Assembly: GCA_016716325.1 (NCBI GenBank)
Contig: JADJWO010000001.1
Coordinates: 744,001 to 808,000, forward strand
DNA: 64,000 nt
Origin: Nitrosomonadales bacterium
Lineage (GTDB): Bacteria; Pseudomonadota; Gammaproteobacteria; Burkholderiales; Gallionellaceae
Reading direction: 5' to 3'
In this document: positions 52,143 through 59,892 of the stretch, in pieces
Position numbering within the stretch: position 1 is the stretch's first letter
Layout of the letters: every line of letters begins with the position of its first letter
The notes under the pieces: generated by a model
Databases searched by the model: none
Seen by the model: the letters and a program-made list of their open reading frames with translations, nothing else
Told to the model about the DNA's origin: nothing
Translations under genes and position numbers: made by a program

Positions 52143-52716
52143 GGGCATGCTCCTTCATTTGCTCTTTCACCAGGTTATAGGCTTCCGTGGCAGCAGCGAT
52201 GTTGCCCTCAGCGACCTTGCCGGAGAACTTCTCATTGATCGCCTTGATGACGGATTCCAGTTTGATGATGCCGGACAGCGCGGCGAATCCGGCGATCAGC
52301 GGCACGTTGGGGATGGGTCGACCAACATGCTTGAGCCCCAGTTCTGTAGCAGGCAGCGTGCAGAAACGTTCGGCCTTGCGCCCCTTGAGTACGTCGCCCA
52401 GACCGAGCACTTCGAAAGTGTGGCTGGTATTGAGCAGCACATACCCGTCCGGTTTCAATCCGGAAAAGACGTCGATCTGGTGCAGCAGGGTCGGATCCTG
52501 GATGATCAGCGCATCCGGCTCCATGATCTGTTCGCGCAACCGGATCTCCTTGTCGTCGATGCGACAGAACGATACGACCGGCGCACCGGTACGTTCCGAT
52601 CCGAAACTGGGGAAGGCTTGCGCATGGCGCCCTTCCTCAAATGCGGCGACCGACAGCATCTCCGTGGCCGTCACCACACCCTGGCCGCCGCGTCCGTGTA
52701 TACGTATCTGAAACAT
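52135..52716 (-). CDS. porG: Pyruvate:ferredoxin oxidoreductase, gamma subunit
   Basis: A 193-residue gamma subunit, recognisable by IRIHGRGGQGVVTATEMLS at the start, FPSFGSERTGAPV and the NVPLIAGFAALSG block. It begins the por section, 35 bp after hoxW, and overlaps porA. A separate delta (ferredoxin) subunit gene is absent; the ferredoxin domain is fused to the GltD-like protein instead. Confidence 0.92.
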   Translation of the reverse strand: MFQIRIHGRGGQGVVTATEMLSVAAFEEGRHAQAFPSFGSERTGAPVVSFCRIDDKEIRLREQIMEPDALIIQDPTLLHQIDVFSGLKPDGYVLLNTSHTFEVLGLGDVLKGRKAERFCTLPATELGLKHVGRPIPNVPLIAGFAALSGIIKLESVIKAINEKFSGKVAEGNIAAATEAYNLVKEQMKEHAHA

Positions 52717-52751
52717 GTTTATTCCTCTCGAATCCTCAGTAACGAAGCTTA

Positions 52752-53207
52752 CTACCCCAAAGCTGGAAAGTCAGCCAACCAACCCCGAATCTTTTCTGTC
52801 GCACGTTCCAGATTGGCGGAAGCCTCATCGCTCAACCCTTCCCCCAGTTCGAAACCATAGCCGCGCACACGCAACAGGAAAGCGGGCGGCGCATCAGCCC
52901 CGTAAACCTGCCGGTAGGCATGCAACAGGGCTGCCGGACTCATCGCATGACTGGTATAGCTGTTGTCGTGCGTGGCGAAAATCTGCGAAAAGCAGAACGG
53001 CGCATCACAGGAGACATCGGCATCGACGAACAGCACCGCACCGCGCCCGACCAGATCGACGACATGCTCGACCTGCAATTGATAGTCCTCGATGAACTCT
53101 GCCTTGTCCGGAACCTCGCCCTGGATCCGGCGCACCAGCAACGGCGCCAACGCATCGTCACCACGCGACTCGTTACCCACCGCCAGAACCAGTATCGGCG
53201 CCGTCAT
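52752..53207 (-). CDS. hoxW: Hydrogenase maturation protease HoxW
   Basis: A 151-residue HyaD/HycI-type endopeptidase that trims the C-terminus of HoxH after nickel insertion. VLAVGNESRGDDALAPLL carries the conserved acidic nickel-sensing residue, followed by DYQLQVEHVVDL and FVDADVS with the second acid. It overlaps the hoxH stop (TGATG), fixing the ATG at 53207. Confidence 0.92.
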   Translation of the reverse strand: MTAPILVLAVGNESRGDDALAPLLVRRIQGEVPDKAEFIEDYQLQVEHVVDLVGRGAVLFVDADVSCDAPFCFSQIFATHDNSYTSHAMSPAALLHAYRQVYGADAPPAFLLRVRGYGFELGEGLSDEASANLERATEKIRGWLADFPALG

Positions 53208-54703
53208 CACCCGGGCGTGCAGAAAGACCCTTCCGATGAACGTGCCAGCACATCGATCCGCGACTCATCCGCATCCAGCAATTCCACCTCCAGCGGCATC
53301 TTGCCGAGCGCATGGGTGGCGCAGGAAAGACAGGGGTCAAATGCCCGGATCGCGACTTCGATGTGGTTGAGCAAGCCCTCGGTGAGCTTCTTGCCATCCA
53401 GATATTGTCGTGCCACCTGGCGGATCGCTTCGTTCATCGCCTGGTTGTTGTGCGTGGTAGAGACGATCAGGTTGCAGCGCACGATCTGGTCGCTCTCGTC
53501 CACCTTGTAGTGATGGATAAGCGTGCCGCGCGGCGCTTCGATCACGCCGACGCCACGTTCCTGGCGTTCGCCTTTCGCTACGAGGTCATTCCCTTGCAGA
53601 TCGGGATCATGCAGCAACTCGCGGATCATTTCGGCGGAATGCAACATCTCGATCATGCGTGCCCAATGCGTACCCAGCGTGGCCTTGGCCGCCGAGCCAC
53701 CGTTGAACGCCATGAATACCTTGCGTGCCTGGTTGGCCAGTGACGAAGGGATGAAGTCACTCTGGGCGACCCGCGTGAGCGGCCCGACACGATACCAGCC
53801 CTGTTCCGGACCGATGCTGCGCAAGAACGGGAACTTCATGTACGACCACGGTTTCACGTCTTCGAAGATCACGTCCCAGTAACGGCTGTAATCAAAATTG
53901 TCGAACAGTGTCTCGCCGTCCATGCTGCGCGCACGCAGTCCGCCGTGATACAGATCCATCCCGCCGTCGGCGCGCACCAGATTCAGCGTGTGCGCCCTGA
54001 AGGTGCCGAACTCGTTGTACAGGTCGAGGTTCTGCTCGAACAGCTTGCGCGCGATGCCGACCGCGTCCGCGCTCCACGCCACGATCTGATCGACGTCCTT
54101 GAGCAGATAGTCGCGCTCCTCGATGCTGACGTTCTTGTTCACACCGCCGGGGATGGAACCGGTGCCATGCACCCGCTTGCCCGACGTGACACGGATCACC
54201 TCCTGCCCGTATTTGCGCAACAGCACACCCTGTTTGGCGATATCCGGATAGGCGCCTATCACGCCGACGATGTTGCGCTTGGCGACATCGGAATCGAAAC
54301 CGAACAGCAGATCGGGCGAACACAGGTGGAAGAAATGCAGCGCATGCGACTGCAACATCTGGCCATAGTGCATCAGCCGCCGCACTTTTTCTGCCGTCGG
54401 CGTCAGCGTCGCGCCGACGATCATATCCATCGCTTTACTGGCGGCAAGATGGTGGCTCACCGGGCAGATGCCGCACAGCCGCTGCACCATGACCGGCGCT
54501 TCCCAATACGGGCGGCCCTGGATGAATTTCTCGAAGCCGCGAAACTCCACGATGTGCAACCGCACCTGATGGATGCGGTCGTTCTCGTCCAGCAGCAACG
54601 TGACCTTGCCGTGTCCTTCCACACGCGATACCGGATCGATGGCGACGCGGCGCAGGTTCTCGGGATGGGTGGCAGTTTCCAGATTGTTGGATTCGTTAGT
54701 CAT
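53207..54703 (-). CDS. hoxH: NAD-reducing [NiFe] hydrogenase large subunit HoxH
   Basis: A 498-residue catalytic subunit. The N-terminal nickel motif is RLCGICPVSHHLAASKA (about residues 78-94), and the C-terminal motif DPCLSCATHALGK completes the NiFe site. About 30 residues follow the CATH histidine and would be cut by HoxW. With HoxY, HoxU and HoxF this is a group 3d (bidirectional, NAD-linked) enzyme. No good Shine-Dalgarno precedes the ATG; a 139-bp palindromic element ends 12 bp upstream of it and may have displaced the original leader. Confidence 0.97.
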   Translation of the reverse strand: MTNESNNLETATHPENLRRVAIDPVSRVEGHGKVTLLLDENDRIHQVRLHIVEFRGFEKFIQGRPYWEAPVMVQRLCGICPVSHHLAASKAMDMIVGATLTPTAEKVRRLMHYGQMLQSHALHFFHLCSPDLLFGFDSDVAKRNIVGVIGAYPDIAKQGVLLRKYGQEVIRVTSGKRVHGTGSIPGGVNKNVSIEERDYLLKDVDQIVAWSADAVGIARKLFEQNLDLYNEFGTFRAHTLNLVRADGGMDLYHGGLRARSMDGETLFDNFDYSRYWDVIFEDVKPWSYMKFPFLRSIGPEQGWYRVGPLTRVAQSDFIPSSLANQARKVFMAFNGGSAAKATLGTHWARMIEMLHSAEMIRELLHDPDLQGNDLVAKGERQERGVGVIEAPRGTLIHHYKVDESDQIVRCNLIVSTTHNNQAMNEAIRQVARQYLDGKKLTEGLLNHIEVAIRAFDPCLSCATHALGKMPLEVELLDADESRIDVLARSSEGSFCTPG

Positions 54704-54714
54704 GATTCTGGGGG

Positions 54715-54853
54715 AACCTATCTCAAAATGTAGCGAGCGAAGTCAGGTTGCGTTCCGCCGGAGCGCAGGAACCGGAGTGTATGTGGCAATACATGAGGAT
54801 TCCGAGCACCGCCGGGACGCAAGATGACGAGCGCAGTAATTTTGGGATAGGTT
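54715..54853. repeat. 139-bp palindromic element between hoxY and hoxH
   Basis: Ends are AACCTATCTCAAAAT and ATTTTGGGATAGGTT, 14 of 15 bases complementary, and the inner arms also pair imperfectly (TTGCGTTCCGCCGG with CCGCCGGGACGCAA). The right end directly abuts the hoxY stop codon at 54854-54856. It codes for nothing. Structure is that of a small non-autonomous (MITE-like) repeat. Confidence 0.85.
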
Positions 54854-55399
54854 TTAGTCATATTTGATCAAACCATGTCCCAGCTCGGGCGTCTTGCCCG
54901 CAATGAGGTCGGTGAGGAATTTCCAGATGGCATCGCCGGAGGGCGGGCAGCCGGGGATGAAGTAATCGATCTTCACCACCTCGTGCAGCGGGTGCACCTT
55001 GTCCAGCGGCAGCGGCAGTTCCGGATCGTCCGGGATGTGGCCGTGCACCAACCCCGGCTCGGTGAGATACACCTCGGTCAGGCAACTGCCCAGGTCGAGG
55101 TGATTGCGTTGCGCGGGCAGGCCACCGTTGATCGCGCAGGCACCGATCGCGATGAGGGTCTTGCAGTTCTTGCGGAACTCGCGCAGCACATGCACATTCT
55201 CCGCGTTGCAGATGCCGCCCTCGACGATGCCGATGTCGCATGGCCCGCAATGCTTGATGTCGGTGATCGGCGAGCGGTCGAATTCGACCAGTTCCAGCAA
55301 AAGCAGGATGCGCTCGTCGATGTCGAGGAAAGACATGTGGCAACCGAAACATCCCGCGAGCGAGGTGGTGGCGATGCGCAGTTTCTTCTTCTCAGTCAT
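54854..55399 (-). CDS. hoxY: NAD-reducing [NiFe] hydrogenase small subunit HoxY
   Basis: A 181-residue small subunit. It carries the proximal [4Fe-4S] ligands: CFGC, later IGACAINGG, and PGCPPSGDAIW. It lacks a Tat signal, as expected for a cytoplasmic hydrogenase. The ATG at 55399 follows GGAGGT at ideal spacing; two ATGs upstream fall in or near a repeat and are rejected. HoxY pairs with HoxH as the H2-activating half. Confidence 0.96.
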   Translation of the reverse strand: MTEKKKLRIATTSLAGCFGCHMSFLDIDERILLLLELVEFDRSPITDIKHCGPCDIGIVEGGICNAENVHVLREFRKNCKTLIAIGACAINGGLPAQRNHLDLGSCLTEVYLTEPGLVHGHIPDDPELPLPLDKVHPLHEVVKIDYFIPGCPPSGDAIWKFLTDLIAGKTPELGHGLIKYD

Positions 55400-55414
55400 G
55401 CGTACCTCCAAACT

Positions 55415-55515
55415 CATCCCCTCCCCCATGCAGGGGGAGGGTTAGGGAGGGGGTAGACTTGTTGGGTCTCCTAATTTCTACCCCCATCCTAGCCTTCCCC
55501 CTGCATGGGGGAAGG
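55415..55515. repeat. Palindromic element between hoxU and hoxY
   Basis: Two arms of about 40 bp are inverted around about 19 bp. Each holds its own hairpin, CCCCCATGCAGGGGG in one and CCCCCTGCATGGGGG in the other, and each runs out to TCTAC/GTAGA at the spacer side. It is in the same style as 47626-47703 and 32395-32420. It lies just before the hoxY ribosome site. Confidence 0.85.
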
Positions 55516-55539
55516 AACCATGTGGTTGCTTCGCAATTC

Positions 55540-56271
55540 CTATTCATGCTTCGCTCCCGATGGAGGACGCGGTGCATCATCCAAGGCTTGAGCGCTGATC
55601 GGACGCTGGTCGTAGCGACGCTCACCGATAGGCTGGCTGAAACCCACGCCTTTTTTCAGGATCACACCGACCGGGCAGACCTGCATCGCCTTGTCGGCCA
55701 GCTCGATGTCGGTGTCCTTGAGCAGGCCGGATTCCGCATTGACGATCAGGTGCTTGGTAATGCCGCGTCCCGCCAGCGCGAATACGTTCTTGCCGTCCAC
55801 TTCGCTGGAAGCGCGCACGCACAGTTCGCACAGGATGCAGCGGTTGAAGTCCAGCAGGATATCGGGATGCGATGCGTCCACCGGACGGTCAGGGTACATG
55901 TGGCGGAAGCCTGCCGTATGCACCTCGAGATCGTAACCCAGCGCCTGCAGCATGCAATTGCCGCTCTTTTCGCACGACGGGCAGAAATGGTTGCCTTCGG
56001 CGAACAGCATCTGCACCAGCGTGCGGCGCAGCGCATTCAGTTCTTCGATATCGCTTTCGATCTCCAGCCCGGCCTCGGCAGGCATGGTGCAGGAGGCCGT
56101 GGTGCGCCCGCTCACCTTGACCGTGCATAGCTTGCAACTGCCGTGCGGCTTGAATTCCGGGTGATAGCACAGGTGCGGGATATATTGCCCGGCCGCCAGT
56201 GCGGCTTGCAGTACGGTCTGCCCTTTTTCGAAAGGGACGGTCGCACCGTCGAGCTGGAAGGTATCGCTCAT
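55540..56271 (-). CDS. hoxU: NAD-reducing hydrogenase diaphorase subunit HoxU
   Basis: A 243-residue NuoG-N-terminus-like subunit that carries electrons between HoxF and HoxY. The [2Fe-2S] ligands are in CYHPEFKPHGSCKLC with a further cysteine in TASC. The HxxxCxxC-type cluster is NHFCPSCEKSGNC, and a [4Fe-4S] set is CILCELC with a later CPVG. The ATG at 56271 overlaps the hoxF stop by 4 bp. Confidence 0.95.
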   Translation of the reverse strand: MSDTFQLDGATVPFEKGQTVLQAALAAGQYIPHLCYHPEFKPHGSCKLCTVKVSGRTTASCTMPAEAGLEIESDIEELNALRRTLVQMLFAEGNHFCPSCEKSGNCMLQALGYDLEVHTAGFRHMYPDRPVDASHPDILLDFNRCILCELCVRASSEVDGKNVFALAGRGITKHLIVNAESGLLKDTDIELADKAMQVCPVGVILKKGVGFSQPIGERRYDQRPISAQALDDAPRPPSGAKHE

Positions 56272-58070
56272 GTCTCTTCTGTCCTCAAATGCGCCCCCGC
56301 ATCGTCGCGTCCGGTCATCTGCCTGGCACGTGCCAGTGCGCCATCGAGGTCGAATGCAGGCTCGAAATCCAGCGACTTCAGTCTGTTCTCGTAGGCGGGG
56401 CGAAAATGCCTGAGGGTATGTAACACCGGATTGCAGGCGGTACGCCCCAGCCCGCAATGCGAACTGGTCTGCAGCACACGATCGAGATTCTCGATCTCGT
56501 TCAGGTCATGGCGCGTGCCGTGTCCGGCCGCGATCTTGTCCATGGTCTGCTTCAGCATCGAGGTGCCGACACGGCATGGCGTGCAGAAGCCGCAGCTCTC
56601 GTGCGCGAAGAAATGCACAAAGTTGCGCGCCACCTCGAAAATATCGCGGCTGTCGTCGAACACCATGAAGGCGCCGGCGGTAGGCAGGTCTTCGAATCCC
56701 AGTTTCCGGTCGAATTCTCTTTCGGCGACGCATACCCCGGAAGGGCCGCTGACCTGTACCGCCAGTGTGTTCACCGCTCCGCAGTCGTGCAGTACTTCCC
56801 GCACCGAAACACCGAAAGGATATTCGTAGATGCCCGGGCGCGGGCAATCGCCGGATACCGAGATGAGCTTGCTGCCGGTGGATTTTTCCGTGCCGATGGC
56901 GCGATAGTGTTCGGCCCCCATATGCAGTGCCAGCGCCGCCTGGCAGAAAGTCTCCACGTTGTCCACGGCGGTCGGCTGCTGCAGATAGCCATGCGTAACC
57001 GGGAACGGAGGACGACTGCGCGGCACACCACGCTTGCCTTCCAGCGATTCGATCAGCGCCGATTCCTCGCCGCAGATATAGGCTCCGGCGCCAAGGTGGA
57101 TATCGATATCGAAATCGAATCCGGTCTGCCCCAGGATGCCGTCGCCCAGCAGGTTCGCATCGCGACGGCGCTGCAATACCGCTTTCAGTGGCTCCAGCAA
57201 ATGCAGGTACTCGCCGCGCAGATAGAGGAAACCTTTGCGCGCGCCGACCGACAGCGCGCACAGCGTCATGCCCTCGAACACCAGATCAGCCTGGCGGGTC
57301 AGCAACACGCGATCCTTGAACGTGCCGGGCTCGCCCTCATCGGCATTGCATACCACATAATGTTCTGCGCCCTGCGCGTTGCGGCACGCTTCCCATTTCA
57401 GGCCGGTGGGGTATCCCGCGCCACCGCGACCGCGCAGCCCGGACATCGTGATCGCCCCGGCGATCTTGTCCGCACCCAGCGCAAACGCCGCCCGCAACAC
57501 TTCTCCCGGTTCGAGCCGATTGTCCAGCAGCAGGCCGCTACGCCGGATGTTGTCTTCGACATGGAATAAACCGGACGGCCATGCTTCAAGCGGCGTGCGA
57601 TTGCGGATCAACTGGCCGATCTCCTGTACCCGCTGATGCGACAGGCGCGTGATCGCGTATCCGTTCACCAGCATCGCCGGGCCCTGGTCGCACATGCCGG
57701 TACAGGAGGTGGTGCCGATACTGACCAGCCCGTCTTCCGACATCTTGCCGGGCTGGAGCCACAATTGCTGGCACATGCGCTCCATCAGGGCCTTGCTGCC
57801 CAGCATGCGGTCGGTGATATTGTCCGAAAACAATACGCGATATTCGCCTTGCGGCTTCAGGTGCAGGAAAGAATAGAACGAGGCCACGCTCTCGATGCGT
57901 GAACGCGGAATGCGAAGTTTGTTAGCGAGGGAACTGATCGTGTCGTGATCGATATGACCGGAACATTCCTGGACTTCACGCAGAATCTGCAGCAAGGCGG
58001 ATGAATCATAACCGTGCCGAGTCAGGATGGTATCCAGACAGCCTGCTTGCACTTCACTTCGAGTTGCCAT
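56268..58070 (-). CDS. hoxF: NAD-reducing hydrogenase diaphorase subunit HoxF
   Basis: A 600-residue fusion of NuoE-like (about 1-160) and NuoF-like (about 165-600) parts. FMN-binding GLRGRGGAGYPTGLKWE and NAD-binding GAGAYICGEESALIESLEG are intact, as is the [4Fe-4S] set (SCGFCTPCRVGT and a later CGLGRTAC). In the NuoE part the second cysteine pair CTGMC (123-127) is present, but the usual first pair is replaced by FSDNITD (81-87). It is the first gene of the 11-kb run; 156 bp of AT-richer DNA upstream should hold the promoter, but no clear hexamers or sigma-54 site are seen. Confidence 0.95.
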   Translation of the reverse strand: MATRSEVQAGCLDTILTRHGYDSSALLQILREVQECSGHIDHDTISSLANKLRIPRSRIESVASFYSFLHLKPQGEYRVLFSDNITDRMLGSKALMERMCQQLWLQPGKMSEDGLVSIGTTSCTGMCDQGPAMLVNGYAITRLSHQRVQEIGQLIRNRTPLEAWPSGLFHVEDNIRRSGLLLDNRLEPGEVLRAAFALGADKIAGAITMSGLRGRGGAGYPTGLKWEACRNAQGAEHYVVCNADEGEPGTFKDRVLLTRQADLVFEGMTLCALSVGARKGFLYLRGEYLHLLEPLKAVLQRRRDANLLGDGILGQTGFDFDIDIHLGAGAYICGEESALIESLEGKRGVPRSRPPFPVTHGYLQQPTAVDNVETFCQAALALHMGAEHYRAIGTEKSTGSKLISVSGDCPRPGIYEYPFGVSVREVLHDCGAVNTLAVQVSGPSGVCVAEREFDRKLGFEDLPTAGAFMVFDDSRDIFEVARNFVHFFAHESCGFCTPCRVGTSMLKQTMDKIAAGHGTRHDLNEIENLDRVLQTSSHCGLGRTACNPVLHTLRHFRPAYENRLKSLDFEPAFDLDGALARARQMTGRDDAGAHLRTEET

Positions 58071-58226
58071 GAAAAGCTTTCGGGTATTGATTGAAGACTG
58101 GCAAATCTTCTTTACAAGCCTTCTTTAAAATTCTGTCACGCGCAAGATTCTACGCTCATTGTGTTACACAGTCATTAAATACCCGACCAATTGATTGCTC
58201 ACGGGCGTTCGCCTCGTGAAAGCATG

Positions 58227-59807
58227 CTACTCCCACTCGATGGTCGCAGGCGGTTTTCCGGAGATGTCGTAGACGACGCGGTTGATGCCGCGTACTTCGT
58301 TGATGATGCGGTTGGACACCCTGCCCAGCAGTTCGTACGGCAGGTGCGCCCAGTGCGCGGTCATGAAATCGCTCGTGACGACCGCACGCAAGGAGACCAC
58401 CCATTCGTAGGTGCGGCCGTCGCCCATCACGCCGACCGACTTCACCGGCAGGAACACGGTGAACGCCTGCGAGGTCTTGTCGTACCAGCTCTTGCCGTCG
58501 GCATCTCTGGTATTGCGCAATTCCTCGATATAGATGGCATCGGCACGGCGCAACAATTCGGCATATTCGCGCTTCACTTCTCCCAGGATGCGCACGCCCA
58601 GTCCGGGGCCGGGAAAAGGGTGGCGGTACACCATGTCGTTCGGCAGACCGAGTGCGACACCCAGTTCGCGCACTTCATCCTTGAACAGTTCGCGCAGCGG
58701 CTCCAGCAACTGGAGATGCAGCGACTCCGGCAGGCCGCCGACGTTATGATGCGATTTGATGGTATGTGCCTTCTTGGTCTTGGCACTGGCCGACTCGATC
58801 ACGTCGGGATAAATGGTGCCCTGCGCCAGCCACCTTGCGCTCTTCAGCCTGGCAGATTCGCGCTGGAACACCTCGACGAATTCGCGCCCGATGATCTTGC
58901 GCTTCTGCTCCGGATCAGAGACGCCGGTCAGGTGCTTCATGAATTCGTCGCTGGCATCCACATGGATGATCTTCATGTGCAGGTGATCGCCAAACGTTTC
59001 CATTACCTGCTTGCCTTCATCCAGTCGCAGCAATCCGTTGTCCACGAACACGCAGGTCAACTGGTCGCCGATGGCTCGATGGATCAGCGCCGCCGCGACT
59101 GACGAATCCACGCCGCCGGACAGCCCCAGGATCACCTCTTCGTCACCGACCTGGCTGCGTATCTTCTCTACCGCCTCGGCAATGTAATCCGGCATGTTCC
59201 AGTCCTGCCCGCAGCCGCAAATGTCGTGCACGAAGCGCGCCAGGATGGCCTTGCCCTGATGGGTGTGCGTGACTTCCGGATGGAACTGCACCGCATAGAA
59301 ACGGCGCGTTTCATCCGCCATCGCGGCAAACGGCGTCGCCTCGTTGGACGCGATCACGGAGAATCCCGGCGGCAAGGCGGCGACCTTGTCGCCGTGGCTC
59401 ATCCACACCTCCAGCAGGCCGTGTCCCTGCGCATTGGTCTTGTCCTGGATACCGTCGAACAGTTTCGAGTGCCCCTGCGCACGGATCTCGGCATAACCGA
59501 ATTCGCGCACATGGCCGGACTCGACCTTGCCGCCCAGTTGCGCTGCCATGGTCTGCATGCCGTAACAGATGCCCAGCACCGGGATCCCCATCTCGAACAC
59601 CGCCTGCGGTGCCTTCGGGGTTTCATCCTCATAGACGGAATTCGGCCCGCCCGACAGGATGATGCCGCTCGGTGCGAACGCGCGGATGTCCGCTTCCGTC
59701 ATGTCCCACGGATGCAGTTCGCAATAGACATGCGTCTCGCGCACGCGGCGGGCGATCAGTTGCGTGTACTGGGAGCCGAAGTCGAGGATGAGGATTTTTT
59801 TATGCAT
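58227..59807 (-). CDS. guaA: GMP synthase (glutamine-hydrolysing)
   Basis: A 526-residue enzyme converting XMP to GMP. The N-terminal glutaminase has the nucleophile in GICYGMQ and the HPEVTHT histidine. The ATP pyrophosphatase P-loop is LSGGVDSSVAA (about residue 234), and the C-terminus ends in the conserved PATIEWE. guaB lies 85 bp upstream in the same direction, the standard guaBA order. Confidence 0.97.
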   Translation of the reverse strand: MHKKILILDFGSQYTQLIARRVRETHVYCELHPWDMTEADIRAFAPSGIILSGGPNSVYEDETPKAPQAVFEMGIPVLGICYGMQTMAAQLGGKVESGHVREFGYAEIRAQGHSKLFDGIQDKTNAQGHGLLEVWMSHGDKVAALPPGFSVIASNEATPFAAMADETRRFYAVQFHPEVTHTHQGKAILARFVHDICGCGQDWNMPDYIAEAVEKIRSQVGDEEVILGLSGGVDSSVAAALIHRAIGDQLTCVFVDNGLLRLDEGKQVMETFGDHLHMKIIHVDASDEFMKHLTGVSDPEQKRKIIGREFVEVFQRESARLKSARWLAQGTIYPDVIESASAKTKKAHTIKSHHNVGGLPESLHLQLLEPLRELFKDEVRELGVALGLPNDMVYRHPFPGPGLGVRILGEVKREYAELLRRADAIYIEELRNTRDADGKSWYDKTSQAFTVFLPVKSVGVMGDGRTYEWVVSLRAVVTSDFMTAHWAHLPYELLGRVSNRIINEVRGINRVVYDISGKPPATIEWE

Positions 59808-59892
59808 GATTTCTCAGAATTCAGGAATTGGGAATGAGGATTCAGGAAGGGTCGCAGAATGGCTTCTACTCAATCCTACATCCCAAAAAATC

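Noticed and set aside
58071..58226. A sigma-54 promoter upstream of hoxF
   Set aside because: GG and GC dinucleotides occur near TTGTAAAGAAGATTTGCC, but their spacing does not fit the -24/-12 pattern.
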